NCBI RefSeq assembly: GCF_035989265.1
Contig: NZ_JAYKZX010000003.1
Span: 62,001-126,000 of the forward strand
DNA: 64,000 nt
Source: Sphingobium sp. HWE2-09
GTDB taxonomy: Bacteria > Pseudomonadota > Alphaproteobacteria > Sphingomonadales > Sphingomonadaceae
Reading direction: 5' to 3'
Shown here: piece after piece, positions 35,487 to 45,009 of the stretch
Layout: each line of letters begins with the position of its first letter
Numbering within the stretch: the stretch's first letter is position 1
Program-made: the position numbers and the translations under genes
The notes under the pieces: model-generated
What the model saw: the letters and a program-made list of their open reading frames with translations, nothing else
Databases searched by the model: none
Told to the model about the DNA's origin: nothing

Positions 35487-35569
35487 GTCATTCCAGCGCA
35501 AGCTGGAATCTCTCTTCTTCCGCCCCGGTGCTGGAAGGCAAGAGAGACCTCAGCCTTCGCTGGGGTGAC
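35487..35569. repeat. Imperfect inverted repeat, family C, in the dnaK-dnaJ gap
   Basis: 30-nt arms (35487-35516 and 35540-35569), imperfectly complementary, with a 23-nt centre. The left arm also forms a small internal hairpin (TCCAGCGCAAGCTGGA). The sequence differs from families A and B but has the same size and intergenic setting. It could modulate dnaJ expression relative to dnaK. Confidence 0.78.
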
Positions 35570-35592
35570 GGACCGGGCGCGCCGGGGACGAT

Positions 35593-36738
35593 ATGACGAC
35601 CGAAATCGACTATTATGAACTGCTCGAAATCGAGCGCACCGCCGATGGCGCGACGATCAAGAGCGCCTATCGCAAGATGGCGATGAAATATCACCCGGAT
35701 AAAACCGGGGGATGCACCGACAGCGAAGCGAAGTTCAAGGCGGTGTCGGCGGCCTATGATTGCCTGAAAGACCCGCATAAGCGCGCGGCTTACGACCGGT
35801 TCGGCCATGCGGCCTACACCCAGCAACAGCAGGGCGGCGGTGGTGGCGGTGGTTTCCACGGCGGCGCGGGCGGCTTTTCCGACCTGGGCGATATCTTCGA
35901 AACCATCTTTGGCCAGTCCGGTTTCGGCGGGCAGGCGGGCGGTGGTCGCCAAGCCAATCGTCGCGGTGCGGACCTGCGCTACGACATGGAAATCACGCTC
36001 GACGAAGCCTATCATGGCAAGAAGACCGAGATCGCGATCGACGTGTCGGCGGCCTGCGACACATGCGACGGATCGGGCGCGCAGCCCGGCACCGGGGTCA
36101 AGACCTGCGGCACCTGCAAGGGCCATGGGCAGGTCCGCGCGCAGCAGGGCTTTTTCGTGGTCGAACGCACTTGCCCCGCCTGTCATGGCGCAGGCCAGGT
36201 GATCGAAAGCCCCTGCCGCTCCTGTCGCGGCGAAGGGCGGGTGGACAAGCCCAAGACCCTGTCGGTCAACGTGCCTGCGGGCGTCGATGACGGCACGCGC
36301 ATTCGCCTGTCGGGCGAAGGCGAAGCGGGCGCGCGCGGCGCACCTGCGGGCGACCTCTATATCTTCCTGCATGTAAAGCGCCACGCGCTGTTCGAGCGCG
36401 ACGGCACGACGCTCTTCTGTCGCGCACCGGTCAGCTTCACCACGGCGGCGCTGGGCGGATCGATCGAAGTGCCGGGCCTCGCCGGCAACCGGCATGAGAT
36501 CAAGATTCCGGTCGGCATCCAGTCGGGCAAGCAAATCCGCCAGCGCGGCGGCGGCATGCCGGTGCTGAACGGGCGCGGGCAGGGCGATCTGGTGATCCAG
36601 GTGGAAGTGGAAACGCCAACCAAGCTGACCGCCCGCCAGAAGGAATTGCTCGAAGCCTTCCGCGAGACGGAAACCGGCGAAGAATGCCCGCAGGTCAGTG
36701 GCTTCTTCTCCAAGCTCAAGGATTTGTGGGCGGACTAA
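35593..36738 (+). CDS. dnaJ: Chaperone DnaJ (Hsp40)
   Basis: A 381-residue DnaK co-chaperone. The J domain (1-70) has YHPDKTGG with the HPD tripeptide. A Gln/Gly-rich G/F region follows (about 76-118). Four CxxCxGxG zinc repeats are visible: CDTCDGSG, CGTCKGHG, CPACHGAG and CRSCRGEG. The C-terminal substrate-binding domain includes RIRLSGEGEAGARGAPAGDLYIFLHV. All parts of a class I DnaJ are intact. Confidence 0.97.
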   Translation: MTTEIDYYELLEIERTADGATIKSAYRKMAMKYHPDKTGGCTDSEAKFKAVSAAYDCLKDPHKRAAYDRFGHAAYTQQQQGGGGGGGFHGGAGGFSDLGDIFETIFGQSGFGGQAGGGRQANRRGADLRYDMEITLDEAYHGKKTEIAIDVSAACDTCDGSGAQPGTGVKTCGTCKGHGQVRAQQGFFVVERTCPACHGAGQVIESPCRSCRGEGRVDKPKTLSVNVPAGVDDGTRIRLSGEGEAGARGAPAGDLYIFLHVKRHALFERDGTTLFCRAPVSFTTAALGGSIEVPGLAGNRHEIKIPVGIQSGKQIRQRGGGMPVLNGRGQGDLVIQVEVETPTKLTARQKELLEAFRETETGEECPQVSGFFSKLKDLWAD

Positions 36739-36755
36739 GCCCTATACACAATGTG

Positions 36756-36815
36756 CTCTCGCGCAGGCGGGAGCCCAGTCCCACCGTTTGAACTGAGTTC
36801 CCGCTTGCGCGGGAA
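36756..36815. repeat. REP-like inverted repeat, family B copy 1
   Basis: 24-nt arms (36756-36779 and 36792-36815) match at 19 of 24 positions around a 12-nt loop. The right arm closely matches the repeat at 41510-41569. It lies in the 95-bp gap between the convergent dnaJ and permease genes. Confidence 0.82.
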
Positions 36816-36833
36816 TACGCATTGCAAGTAAGC

Positions 36834-38129
36834 TCAATCGGTGCTCCGCCCCCTTCGCGCCCACCAGTAAAAGGGCAATCCCGCCGCCATCAGCAGGATG
36901 CTCGACCCGCTTGCCACGACACCCGCGCCCCACAGCGTCCACAGCGCATAACCCAGCCCCACGATCGCGGCGGGCACCACCAGCCTGAACCGCAAACTCG
37001 CCAACGCGCAGCCGACATAGAGCCACAGCGTTGCCGACGTCGCCAGCAACGCCATCGCCGTGAACACCGCCACCAGCCCCTGCAAGCTGTTCGCCACCAG
37101 CAGCAGGCTCGCCAATATGGTGGACAGGATCAGCCCGCGCACCGGCGTGCCCTTCGCATCGGTCTTGGCCAGCCAGCGCGGCAATTCGCCCGCGCGCGCC
37201 ATCGCCAGCGGCACTTCCCCCTGCAACAGGGTCCAGCCGTTAAGTGCGCCCAGGCAACTGACGACGACGAAGATGGCGATATAATGGGCCGGTCCCGCCG
37301 ACCAATAATGGCTGACGAACGCGCCGAACGGCGATCCGGTCTGCGTTTCGGCGGCGGGCAGGGTGAGCGCGATGCCCGAACAGACGAGCAGATAGATCAG
37401 CCCCGTCGCCGCCGTGCCGATCAGCGTCGCGCGCGGGATCGTGCGGGCGGGATCGCGCACCTTGTCCGCCGCGACGCTGGCCGATTCGAAACCCAGCAGC
37501 GCAAACAGCGTCAACGCCGCCGACGCGGTGATGCCCGCCTCGGTCAATCCTTGCACCGGGAAGGGCACGACCTGCGCCTCGCCGCTGCCCAGGATGATCG
37601 CCAGCAATAGCAGGACGACCGCGATCGGCACCAATTTGATGACGGTGGTGACGATCTGGGTCAGGCCCGCCGCCCGCGCGCCGATCAGGTTGACGCCGGT
37701 CATCGCCCAGAGGAAGCCGATGGAGCAGATCGTCCCGACGCCGGGCTTTGCCAGCACCGGCATGATGCTGCTGAGGTTCGCGGTTGCCGCCACGGCTATG
37801 GTGACATTGGTGATGATGATCGACAGCCAATAGATCCAGCCGATCGCGAACCCCGCCAGCGGCCCATAGGCACGCGCGATCATCTGCGACGCATTGGCGT
37901 CGGGCATCGCCACCGTCAGCCGCGCGATGACGAAGGCCAGCACCAGTGACCCGGCGATCGTGAACATCCACCCGGCCACCGCATCCCAGCCGAACGGCGC
38001 CAGCGCGGCAGGCAGCAGGAACACGCCCGATCCGATCATATTGCCCATGACCAGCGCGATGCAGGCGGCCAGGCCCAAGGTGCGGGCGGCGGGGCGTGTC
38101 GCGCTGATGTCGTCCGACGGGTTGCTCAT
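36834..38129 (-). CDS. APC-family amino acid permease
   Basis: A 431-residue inner-membrane transporter with about 12 hydrophobic segments. The APC superfamily signature GNMIGSGVFLLPAALAPFG lies in TM1, and the TM6 region has ALTLFALLGFESASVAADKVRDPARTIPRAT. The substrate is not evident; arginine/agmatine-type antiporters and general amino acid permeases share these motifs. It is monocistronic, with a repeat-rich region upstream and a REP-like repeat just past its stop. Confidence 0.92.
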   Translation of the reverse strand: MSNPSDDISATRPAARTLGLAACIALVMGNMIGSGVFLLPAALAPFGWDAVAGWMFTIAGSLVLAFVIARLTVAMPDANASQMIARAYGPLAGFAIGWIYWLSIIITNVTIAVAATANLSSIMPVLAKPGVGTICSIGFLWAMTGVNLIGARAAGLTQIVTTVIKLVPIAVVLLLLAIILGSGEAQVVPFPVQGLTEAGITASAALTLFALLGFESASVAADKVRDPARTIPRATLIGTAATGLIYLLVCSGIALTLPAAETQTGSPFGAFVSHYWSAGPAHYIAIFVVVSCLGALNGWTLLQGEVPLAMARAGELPRWLAKTDAKGTPVRGLILSTILASLLLVANSLQGLVAVFTAMALLATSATLWLYVGCALASLRFRLVVPAAIVGLGYALWTLWGAGVVASGSSILLMAAGLPFYWWARRGRSTD

Positions 38130-38496
38130 CGCGACACGCTAATGGCGTGCCTCAGCGATTGCTAGGCCGGGCGCGCACAGTACGGGCAAAAGCCCCTCCC
38201 TTCTTAGGGAGGGGTTGGGGTAGGTGCGAGCGAAGCGAGCGGCTAGGCACCGGGCGGCAGAACGCCGCTGGCGCGGCGTACCCACCCCCGGCCCCTCCCT
38301 GAAAGGGAGGGGAGAAGAGGGCGCATCTTCAGTCTTAGCAGTAAGATGCCGACGTCAGCTCGTATAACCACCGACCGCAATGGCTTACCTTAACTGCAAT
38401 CGCCTCGACCCGCATTGCATTTGCGCAACCGCGCATGAAAGCCCAGATAACCCTCGATGCTGCAGCGCAGCAAAAATCTACAGTCGAGGCTCTACG
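38130..38496. other. 367-bp intergenic region with a repeat and no gene
   Basis: The region upstream of the permease (leftward) and of the small ORF (rightward). It holds the family D repeat (38193-38312) and a small 7-bp stem near 38322-38348. The rest shows lower GC than the surroundings and no convincing coding sequence. Promoters for both flanking genes should lie here, but I could not place them. Confidence 0.6.
38193..38312. repeat. Long inverted repeat, family D
   Basis: Two nearly complementary 33-nt arms (38193-38225 and 38280-38312). Each arm itself forms a hairpin with CCCCTCCC/GGGAGGGG stems. The 54-nt centre contains further short palindromes (GCGAGCGAAGCGAGC). It is a compound miniature-element-like structure without coding capacity. 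Confidence 0.82.
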
Positions 38497-38646
38497 ATGT
38501 TTTCACTTCTGTCGCTCTATTTCGCCTATCGCCGTGATGTCATCGCCGCTGAACGCCATGTCGCTGGCCTTGTCCGGACGCAGACGCCGGTAGCCGACAG
38601 CGTCACGCCGACCCAGGTCGAAGAGCAGCTGCCGCTCGCCGCCTGA
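38497..38646 (+). CDS. 49-residue hypothetical protein
   Basis: A short ORF encoding MFSLLSLYFAYRRDVIAAER and a further 29 residues ending VEEQLPLAA. The first 11 residues are hydrophobic/aromatic, followed by a basic patch and a polar tail. GAGG lies 8 nt before the ATG and a good hairpin terminator follows the stop by 9 bp, which supports a real gene. I do not recognise the family. A longer in-frame start at 38380 is less protein-like. Confidence 0.55.
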   Translation: MFSLLSLYFAYRRDVIAAERHVAGLVRTQTPVADSVTPTQVEEQLPLAA

Positions 38647-38655
38647 CGCGCACGA

Positions 38656-38681
38656 AAAGGGCGACCCGTGGGCCGCTCTTT
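38656..38681. terminator. Bidirectional terminator hairpin
   Basis: A 12-bp stem with one mismatch and one G-U pair, flanked by A-run on the left and T-run on the right (AAAGGGCG...CGCTCTTT). It lies between the convergent 49-residue ORF and the acyl-CoA dehydrogenase gene, 9 and 20 bp from their stops. Confidence 0.72.
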
Positions 38682-38701
38682 CATGCAATCGATAACGTCG
38701 A

Positions 38702-40504
38702 TCAGGCCGCCAGGAACATATCCGGGTCCAGCGCCATCAGCGCATCTGCGCCGCCCTCGATCTTGCGGCGCAGCGATCCGGCATCGGGCATGATCCGCTC
38801 GGCAAAGAAGCGCGCCGTCACCAGCTTGGCTTCCAGAAACTTGGCGTCCCCTTCGCCCGCTGCCAGCAGCGTGACCGCCGCCTTGCTCATGCGCAGCCAC
38901 ATCAGGCCGGTCGCGACGATGCCCAATATGTGCATATAATGATGCGCGCCCGCCCCGGCATTGTCGGGGTTCTTCATCGCATTCTGCATCAGCCACATGG
39001 TCGCCGCGCCCAACTGGCCGCTCGCCTTTTCCAGTGCTTCGGCAAAGCCGCTCAGCTTCTCATGCCCCTTGGCGTCGGCCACTTCGTCTGCCACGATCTT
39101 CAGGAACGCCTGCAACGCGCGGCCGCCGTTCATCGGCAGCTTGCGGCCGACCAAGTCCATCGCCTGCACGCCATTGGTGCCTTCGTAGATCTGGGCGATG
39201 CGCGCGTCGCGCACATACTGCTCCACGCCATTTTCCCAGATATAGCCATGGCCGCCGAACACCTGCTGGCACGCGACCGCCACATCGAAGCCCTTGTCGG
39301 TGCCATAGCCCTTGATCACTGGCGTCAGCAGGCTGATGAGGTCATCGGCCGTCTGGCGCTCTTCCTCTGTCGCGGCATGGTGCGACAGGTCGACCTGCAA
39401 CGCCCCCCACAGGATGAAAGCGCGCAGCCCTTCGGTGATCGCCTTGGCCTCCATCAGCATCCGGCGCACATCGGGGTGCACGAATAGCGTGTCGGCCTTT
39501 TCGTTCGGCTCCTTGGGGCCAGTTAGCGAACGCCCCTGACGGCGATCGCGCGCATAATGCACCGCATTCTGGAACGCGATCTCCGCCTGGCCCAAGCCCT
39601 GCAAACCCACGCCCAGCCGCGCCGCGTTCATCATGATGAACATCGCGGCCAGGCCTTTATTCTCGTCACCTACGATCCATCCGGTCGCCCCGTCATAATT
39701 CATGACGCAGGTCGCGTTGCCGTGAATGCCCATCTTATGCTCGATCGATCCGCACGACACGGCGTTGCGATCCCCCAGCGCGCCGTCGTCGCCCACGAAT
39801 ATCTTGGGCACCACGAACAGCGAAATCCCCTTGCTGCCTTCGGGCGCGCCCGGCGTCTTGGCCAGGACGAGGTGGATGATATTCTCCGACAGGTCATGCT
39901 CGCCCGCCGAAATGAAAATCTTGGTCCCGGTGATGCTGTAGCTGCCATCGGCCTGCGGCACCGCCTTCGTCTTGATGAGGCCCAGGTCCGTGCCGCAATG
40001 CGGCTCGGTCAGGTTCATCGTGCCGGTCCATTCGCCCGACACCATCTTGGGAATATAGCGCTGCTGCAATTCGTCGCTGCCCTTGGCGATCAGCGCCGCG
40101 ACCGCGCCAGCGGTCAGGCCGTGATACATTTCGAACGACTGGTTGGCCGACAGCACATATTCGTCGACCGCCGTCGCCACCACGCTGGGCAGACCCTGTC
40201 CGCCAAATTCGACCGGGCTGTGGATCGTGGTCCATCCGCCCGCGACGAACTGGTCGAACGCATCCTTAAAGCCGGTCGGTGTCTTCACGCTGCCATCGGG
40301 ATTGCGGGTGCAGCCTTCCTTGTCGCCCACCGCATTCAGCGGAAACAGCACCTCTGCCGCCATCTTGCCGCCTTCGGTCAGGATCGCCTCGACCAGGTCC
40401 GGCGTGGCGTTCTCAAAGCCAGGCAGATTGGCGTAGCGCTCCAACCCGACCACATGGTCCAGCACGAAACGGGTATCGCGAACGGGGGCGGCGTAACTGG
40501 GCAT
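38702..40504 (-). CDS. DmdC-like acyl-CoA dehydrogenase
   Basis: A 600-residue flavoprotein, longer than classical 380-residue acyl-CoA dehydrogenases and matching the DmdC (3-methylmercaptopropionyl-CoA dehydrogenase) type. Landmarks: [78 protein letters not shown]. Many such paralogues oxidise other acyl-CoAs, so the substrate is open. The MerR regulator lies 44 bp upstream on the same strand and probably controls it. Confidence 0.92.
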   Translation of the reverse strand: MPSYAAPVRDTRFVLDHVVGLERYANLPGFENATPDLVEAILTEGGKMAAEVLFPLNAVGDKEGCTRNPDGSVKTPTGFKDAFDQFVAGGWTTIHSPVEFGGQGLPSVVATAVDEYVLSANQSFEMYHGLTAGAVAALIAKGSDELQQRYIPKMVSGEWTGTMNLTEPHCGTDLGLIKTKAVPQADGSYSITGTKIFISAGEHDLSENIIHLVLAKTPGAPEGSKGISLFVVPKIFVGDDGALGDRNAVSCGSIEHKMGIHGNATCVMNYDGATGWIVGDENKGLAAMFIMMNAARLGVGLQGLGQAEIAFQNAVHYARDRRQGRSLTGPKEPNEKADTLFVHPDVRRMLMEAKAITEGLRAFILWGALQVDLSHHAATEEERQTADDLISLLTPVIKGYGTDKGFDVAVACQQVFGGHGYIWENGVEQYVRDARIAQIYEGTNGVQAMDLVGRKLPMNGGRALQAFLKIVADEVADAKGHEKLSGFAEALEKASGQLGAATMWLMQNAMKNPDNAGAGAHHYMHILGIVATGLMWLRMSKAAVTLLAAGEGDAKFLEAKLVTARFFAERIMPDAGSLRRKIEGGADALMALDPDMFLAA

Positions 40505-40548
40505 GATCGTCTCCTAAGCGTCTTTTTATGGCGGGGGAAAGGGGGGGA

Positions 40549-40959
40549 TTAGCGTTGAGCGATGGTCGCGACGAAGGCGTCCAGTTCGGCGATGGCGGCG
40601 TCGATATCTTCCTTCTGCCGGGTCAGCAGGTCGATCCGCGCCTTGCACTTGCCCATGGTGACGCGCCGCTGTTCTTCATGCTCTTCGTCGGCATCATAAA
40701 GGTCGATCATCTCGCGAATGTCGGTCAGGCTGAACCCGACCCGCTTGCCGCGCAGAATCCAGGCAAGCCGGGCGCGGTCGCGCCGCGAATAGATGCGGGC
40801 CAGCCCCTGCCGTTCCGGCGAGATCAGCCCCTCATCCTCATAAAAGCGCAACGCGCGCGCCGTGACGCCGAACTCTTCGCTGAGGTCGGTAATGCTGTAG
40901 CTTTGCCGTTCGCTATGGTCGGGCAGTTCGATGCCCGCGATGCTGCTGCGATTGTCCAT
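40549..40959 (-). CDS. MerR-family regulator (LiuR-like)
   Basis: A 136-residue regulator with a MerR winged helix (about 20-88: YSITDLSEEFGVTARALRFYEDEGLISPERQGLARIYSRRDRARLAWIL) and a coiled-coil dimerisation helix. It lacks the Cys cluster of metal-sensing members, consistent with the LiuR group that controls acyl-CoA and branched-chain degradation. It lies upstream of, and in the same direction as, the acyl-CoA dehydrogenase gene. Confidence 0.9.
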   Translation of the reverse strand: MDNRSSIAGIELPDHSERQSYSITDLSEEFGVTARALRFYEDEGLISPERQGLARIYSRRDRARLAWILRGKRVGFSLTDIREMIDLYDADEEHEEQRRVTMGKCKARIDLLTRQKEDIDAAIAELDAFVATIAQR

Positions 40960-40966
40960 GAACGAA

Positions 40967-40995
40967 GATGTAATCCTGCTTTACGTTTACGTCAA
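40967..40995 (-). promoter_or_regulatory. MerR gene promoter with internal ACGT dyad
   Basis: On the minus strand, -35 TTGACG (40990-40995) and -10 TACATC (40967-40972) are separated by 17 bp. The -35/spacer carries ACGTAAACGT, resembling LiuR-type operators. The ATG is only 7 bp past the -10, so the transcript would be leaderless or nearly so. Confidence 0.58.
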
Positions 40996-41066
40996 GGTTA
41001 GCACATCATGCGTCTTGGACCTTTTGACCCGGTGACAAAGCGGCTGGTCGCCGTTAGGGAAGGGGC

Positions 41067-41477
41067 ATGATGGGGGCGATCAGACAGTCTGAAGGCGCAC
41101 GTGGCCTATTGGCCGCGCTGGCGCTGTTCGTCCTTGCCATCCAACTGATCGCGCCATCCGGCTTCATGCCGGTGCGCACGCAAAGCGGTGTCGTGGTGAC
41201 GCTGTGCACCGGGCAGGGCGCGATCAATGTCGTCGTGCCGCGCGGCCAGGCGCCGGAGAAGGGCGACCATCGCCCGGATGACGGCATGGCGGGGCAACAA
41301 CATTGCCCCTTCGCCGCCTCGATGCAGCCCGTCGTGCCGCCGCTGGTCGCTGCCGATCTGCCGCTGCCCGCCTGGCAACTGGCTTTCGGGGCGATCGCGT
41401 TCGCGCTCAAGACAGGCGTCATCGCCCGACTGGCCGCCCCGCCGCCGCCCTCGTCAGGACCACCCGCGACTTTCTGA
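41067..41477 (+). CDS. DUF2946-like small membrane/exported protein
   Basis: A 136-residue protein with an N-terminal hydrophobic segment (LLAALALFVLAIQLIAPSGFMPV), a short polar region with LCTGQG and the DUF2946-type QQHCPFAASM motif, a second hydrophobic segment (WQLAFGAIAFALKTGVIA) and a Pro-rich tail. The family is commonly found beside TonB receptors for copper or other metals, as here. Function is unknown. The start may be either of two adjacent ATGs. Confidence 0.75.
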   Translation: MMGAIRQSEGARGLLAALALFVLAIQLIAPSGFMPVRTQSGVVVTLCTGQGAINVVVPRGQAPEKGDHRPDDGMAGQQHCPFAASMQPVVPPLVAADLPLPAWQLAFGAIAFALKTGVIARLAAPPPPSSGPPATF

Positions 41478-41509
41478 TTTCCAACGCGCTCTCGTGTCAG
41501 GATGACGTG

Positions 41510-41569
41510 TTCCCGCGAAGGCGGGAACCCAGTCCCGCCGTCCGAACTGGGTTCCCGCCTGCGCGGGAA
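41510..41569. repeat. REP-like inverted repeat, family B copy 2
   Basis: 24-nt arms (41510-41533 and 41546-41569) with a single mismatch and a 12-nt loop. It lies between the DUF2946-like gene and the TonB receptor, in the same orientation as a run of genes, so it may attenuate transcription between them. Confidence 0.9.
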
Positions 41570-41622
41570 TACGCGGATTCGATGAGCGCCGATCCTGCAT
41601 TCCCGTTTCAGAAAGTCGACCC

Positions 41623-43658
41623 ATGCGTCACATCCACGCCGCACGCGCCCTGCCGCTGTGCGCCCTCATCCTTGCCCTGTCCGCCACCCCCGCCGTCGCC
41701 GAAGACGCCGATCAAAGCGCGATCGTCGTCACCGCCAGCCGCGCGGTCGAGGAAGCCGCCGCCCGCGTTCAGCGCACCCCCGGCGGCGTCGATGTCGTCG
41801 CGGCGAAGGACTTTGAAAACAGGCTCGCCGTCTCGCTGCGCGACGCTTTGGCCTTTTCGCCCGGCGTCTATACCCAGCCACGCTTTGGGCAGGAGGTGCG
41901 GATTTCCATTCGCGGGTCCGGCCTGTCGCGCAGCTATCATATGCGCGGCCTCACTTTGTTGCAGGACGGCATCCCGATCAACGCCGCCGACGATAATGGC
42001 GATTTCCAGGAACTCGACCCGCAGGTCTTCCAGCATATCGAGGTCTATCGCGGCGGCAACGCGCTGCGCCTGGGCGGATCGACGCTGGGCGGCGCGATCA
42101 ACGCGGTGACGCCGACCGGGCGCAGCGCACCGGGGCTGGACCTGCGCGTCGATGGCGGCAGTTTCGACACGATCCGCGCCAAGGTGGCCTATGGCTATGC
42201 CGACGATCATGGCGACGCCTATGCCGCGATCACCGCCGACCGATCCGACAGTGACCGCGCCCATGGGAATCGCAAGGCGGCGCGGTTCAATGGCAATGTC
42301 GGGTTGAAGATCAGCGACCGGATCGAAACCCGCTTCTACGCCAGCACCCAGATGATCCGTCAGAAACTCGCAGGCGCGCTCAGCGAACGGGACGTGCTGA
42401 CCAATCCGGGCAAGGGCAATTTCACTGGCGATCAGGCGCGCGACATCGATTCGATCCGCCTGCAAAATCGCACCACCATTGACCTTGGCGACGGCACGCT
42501 CGCCTTCGGCCTGTTCTACAATGCCAAGTCGCTGTCCCACCCCATCTATCAGTTGATCGACCAGAATTCGGAAGATCGCGGGGTCTTCGCCAGCCTGGAT
42601 CTGACGGGCGATCTGGGCGGCATGCCGGTCGAACTCACGCTGGGCAGCCAGGCGCGCTTCGGCCGCACCGATGCGCGCCAGTTCGTCAACTTGAACGGCC
42701 GGCCCGGCGCGCTGACCGCTCATGCCCTGCAAAAGGCGCAGACGATCAACAGCTATGGCGAAGCGCGCATCGCTCCGCTCGCCCATCTCTGGCTGATCGC
42801 GGGCGGCCTTTACAGCCATGGCGAACGGCGGATCAGCAATCGCCTGGCCCCGGCGCGCAGCGGCGACGCCAGTTTCGACAGTGTTTCGCCGAAGCTGGGG
42901 CTGCTCTACCAACCCAAGCAAGCCTTCCAATTCTACGCCAATTACAGCCGCTCGGTGGAAATGCCGGGGTTCGGCGAACTAAGCCAGGCGCCTGCAGGTG
43001 GCGCGCCGGGCTTCACCCCGGTGGGCCTTCAAAAGGCATGGACCGCCGAAATCGGCACGCGCGGCCGGGCGGGCATCGCCGCCTGGGACATCAGCCTTTA
43101 TCGCGCCGATATAAGGGGGAGATGCTGCAATATAATGTGGTCGCGGGCGTCATCCCCGCCGCTACCTTCAACGCTGACCGGACCCGGCATCAGGGGTTGG
43201 AGGCTGGCCTGGACCTGACGCTGACCCCTTGGGCCATGCTGCGGCAAGCCTATCAATATAGCGACTTCCGCTTCCGCGACGATGTGCAGTTCGGCGATAA
43301 CCGCCTGCCCGTGGTCCCGCGCCACTTCTATCGGGCGGAATTGAAACTGGGCACCGACCGGTTGAGCCTCTCGCCCGCTATCGAATGGCTGCCGCAGGGG
43401 GCGTGGGTCGATTATGCGAACACGAAACGGGTCGGCGGCTATGCCATGCTGAACCTGGGCGCGCAGGCGCAGGTCCGCGATGGCGTCACCCTGTTCGTGG
43501 ACGCGCGCAACCTCACCGCCCGGCGCGCGATCGGCGATATCGGCGCGCTCGTCCGCTACGCCGCGGACAATCCCGCCACGGCGGCGGACGAAGGCAGTGT
43601 TGCTTTCTACCCGGTCGAACGCCGCGCCATCTATGGCGGCGTGCGTGCGCGTTTCTGA
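41623..43658 (+). pseudogene. TonB-dependent siderophore/metal receptor, frame-shifted near its C-terminus
   Basis: A receptor of about 678 residues once joined: signal peptide ending AVAE, TonB box-like SAIVVTASRA, plug (QEVRISIRGSGLSRSYHMRGLTLLQDGIPIN, VYRGGNALRLGGSTLGGAIN) and barrel ending in GGVRARF. The frame breaks at the G5 run 43115-43119; one more G would restore WDISLYRADI-RGEMLQYNVV. As written, the first frame ends at 43218, losing about 150 barrel residues. It is followed 16 bp later by a PepSY reductase-like gene, which suggests iron or copper uptake. Confidence 0.85.
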
Positions 43659-43674
43659 ACGGAGGGGACGACCG

Positions 43675-44946
43675 ATGACGGACGGAGCCTTGTACCGGGC
43701 GATGTGGCGCTGGCATTTCTATGCCGGCCTCATCGTCCTGCCGATCCTGGCGCTGATGGCGGTGACCGGCGCACTCTACCTCTACAAGCCGGAGATCGAG
43801 GCATGGCTCTATCCGGTGCAGATCGCCGCGCCGAAAAACGCACCAACCTTATCCCCCGCACAGATCGTTTCGATAACGCAACACTATGCGCAAACCCCGG
43901 TCACGCAGCTGACGATCCCCGCCGCCCGCACCGAAAGCTGGCGGGTTACGACCAGGGGCGAGAATAGCGATTTAACTGTCTATTTCGTTGACGCATTTAA
44001 CGGTCGCATCATGGGCCAGATGCACGATGGCGGCGTTATGAAGACGATCAAGACGCTGCACAGTCTGGCGCTCACCGGTCCGATCGGCAACCGGCTGGTG
44101 GAGGTGGTGGCAGGCTGGGCGATCCTGCTCTGCGCCACCGGTCTTTATCTGCGCTGGCCCCGGCGCGGTCGGCCTGCGCTGGCGATCCGGGGGCGGGCAG
44201 GCGGGCGGCTTTTCTGGCGCGACCTGCATGGCACATTGGGTTTTCTGTCGGCGGGGATCATCTTGTTCCTGGCGGTCACCGGCATGCCCTGGACCGATGT
44301 CTGGGGCGGCGGCTTGCGGGCTATCGTCGCGGCGAACAACTGGGGCCGACCGAAAATGGCAGCCGTCCCCTGGCCCGCCCCGGCGCGTGACGTATTGCCC
44401 TGGACCCTGCGCGAAGGCGGCGGCGCAATGGGCGCGCCTGGCGATATCGGTATCGACGCCGTCGCCCGCATCGCCGCCGGGCGCGGCATGACCCACGGCT
44501 ATCAGATCATCCTGCCCGCCACCCCCGGCGCGCCCTATCTGGTGGCGAGCTTCGTGCAGCGGGCCGATGATGCCCGCGCCCTCACCATCGATGCCGCCAG
44601 CGGCGCGGTGGTGCAGGATATCGACTGGCGCATGTTCGGCCCCGGGGCAAAAGCGGTGGAATGGGGCATCGCCACGCATCAGGGCCAGCAATATGGGGAG
44701 GGCAACCGGCTGCTCATGCTAGCGGGTTGCCTCTGCCTGCTGGCCTTGTGCGCCACCGCGCCGGTCCTGTGGTGGAAACGGCGCAAGGACGGTCGGTTGC
44801 ACGCGCCGCCCGCATCCACGCCTGCCGCCCGGCGCGGGGTGGCAGCGTTGATGCTGGGGCTGGGCATCCTCTTCCCGCTCACCGGCCTGTCGATGCTGGC
44901 CGCGTTGGCGGGCGAATGGCTGGTCGGGCGGATGCGGCGCGCCTAG
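43675..44946 (+). CDS. PepSY-associated membrane protein (FoxB-like)
   Basis: A 423-residue inner-membrane protein with about four membrane segments (12-35, 138-160, 181-205, 345-365) plus a C-terminal pair, and PepSY-type periplasmic regions. The N-terminal MWRWHFYAGLIVLPILALMAVTGALYLYKPEIE and HGTLGFLSAGIILFLAVTGMPW motifs are family-typical, with conserved histidines that may bind haem. Such proteins reduce siderophore iron after uptake through a partner TonB receptor. GGAGGGG precedes the ATG. Confidence 0.9.
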   Translation: MTDGALYRAMWRWHFYAGLIVLPILALMAVTGALYLYKPEIEAWLYPVQIAAPKNAPTLSPAQIVSITQHYAQTPVTQLTIPAARTESWRVTTRGENSDLTVYFVDAFNGRIMGQMHDGGVMKTIKTLHSLALTGPIGNRLVEVVAGWAILLCATGLYLRWPRRGRPALAIRGRAGGRLFWRDLHGTLGFLSAGIILFLAVTGMPWTDVWGGGLRAIVAANNWGRPKMAAVPWPAPARDVLPWTLREGGGAMGAPGDIGIDAVARIAAGRGMTHGYQIILPATPGAPYLVASFVQRADDARALTIDAASGAVVQDIDWRMFGPGAKAVEWGIATHQGQQYGEGNRLLMLAGCLCLLALCATAPVLWWKRRKDGRLHAPPASTPAARRGVAALMLGLGILFPLTGLSMLAALAGEWLVGRMRRA

Positions 44947-45009
44947 CCACCCGCCCAAACCTAACGGAGCATTTCCCATTTGCGCCGCCAGCGATTATGG
45001 GGCGATCCT

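Noticed and set aside
38322..38348. Seven-bp stem (GCATCTT/AAGATGC) as a small RNA or terminator
   Set aside because: The loop is long and there is no T-run or gene end nearby.
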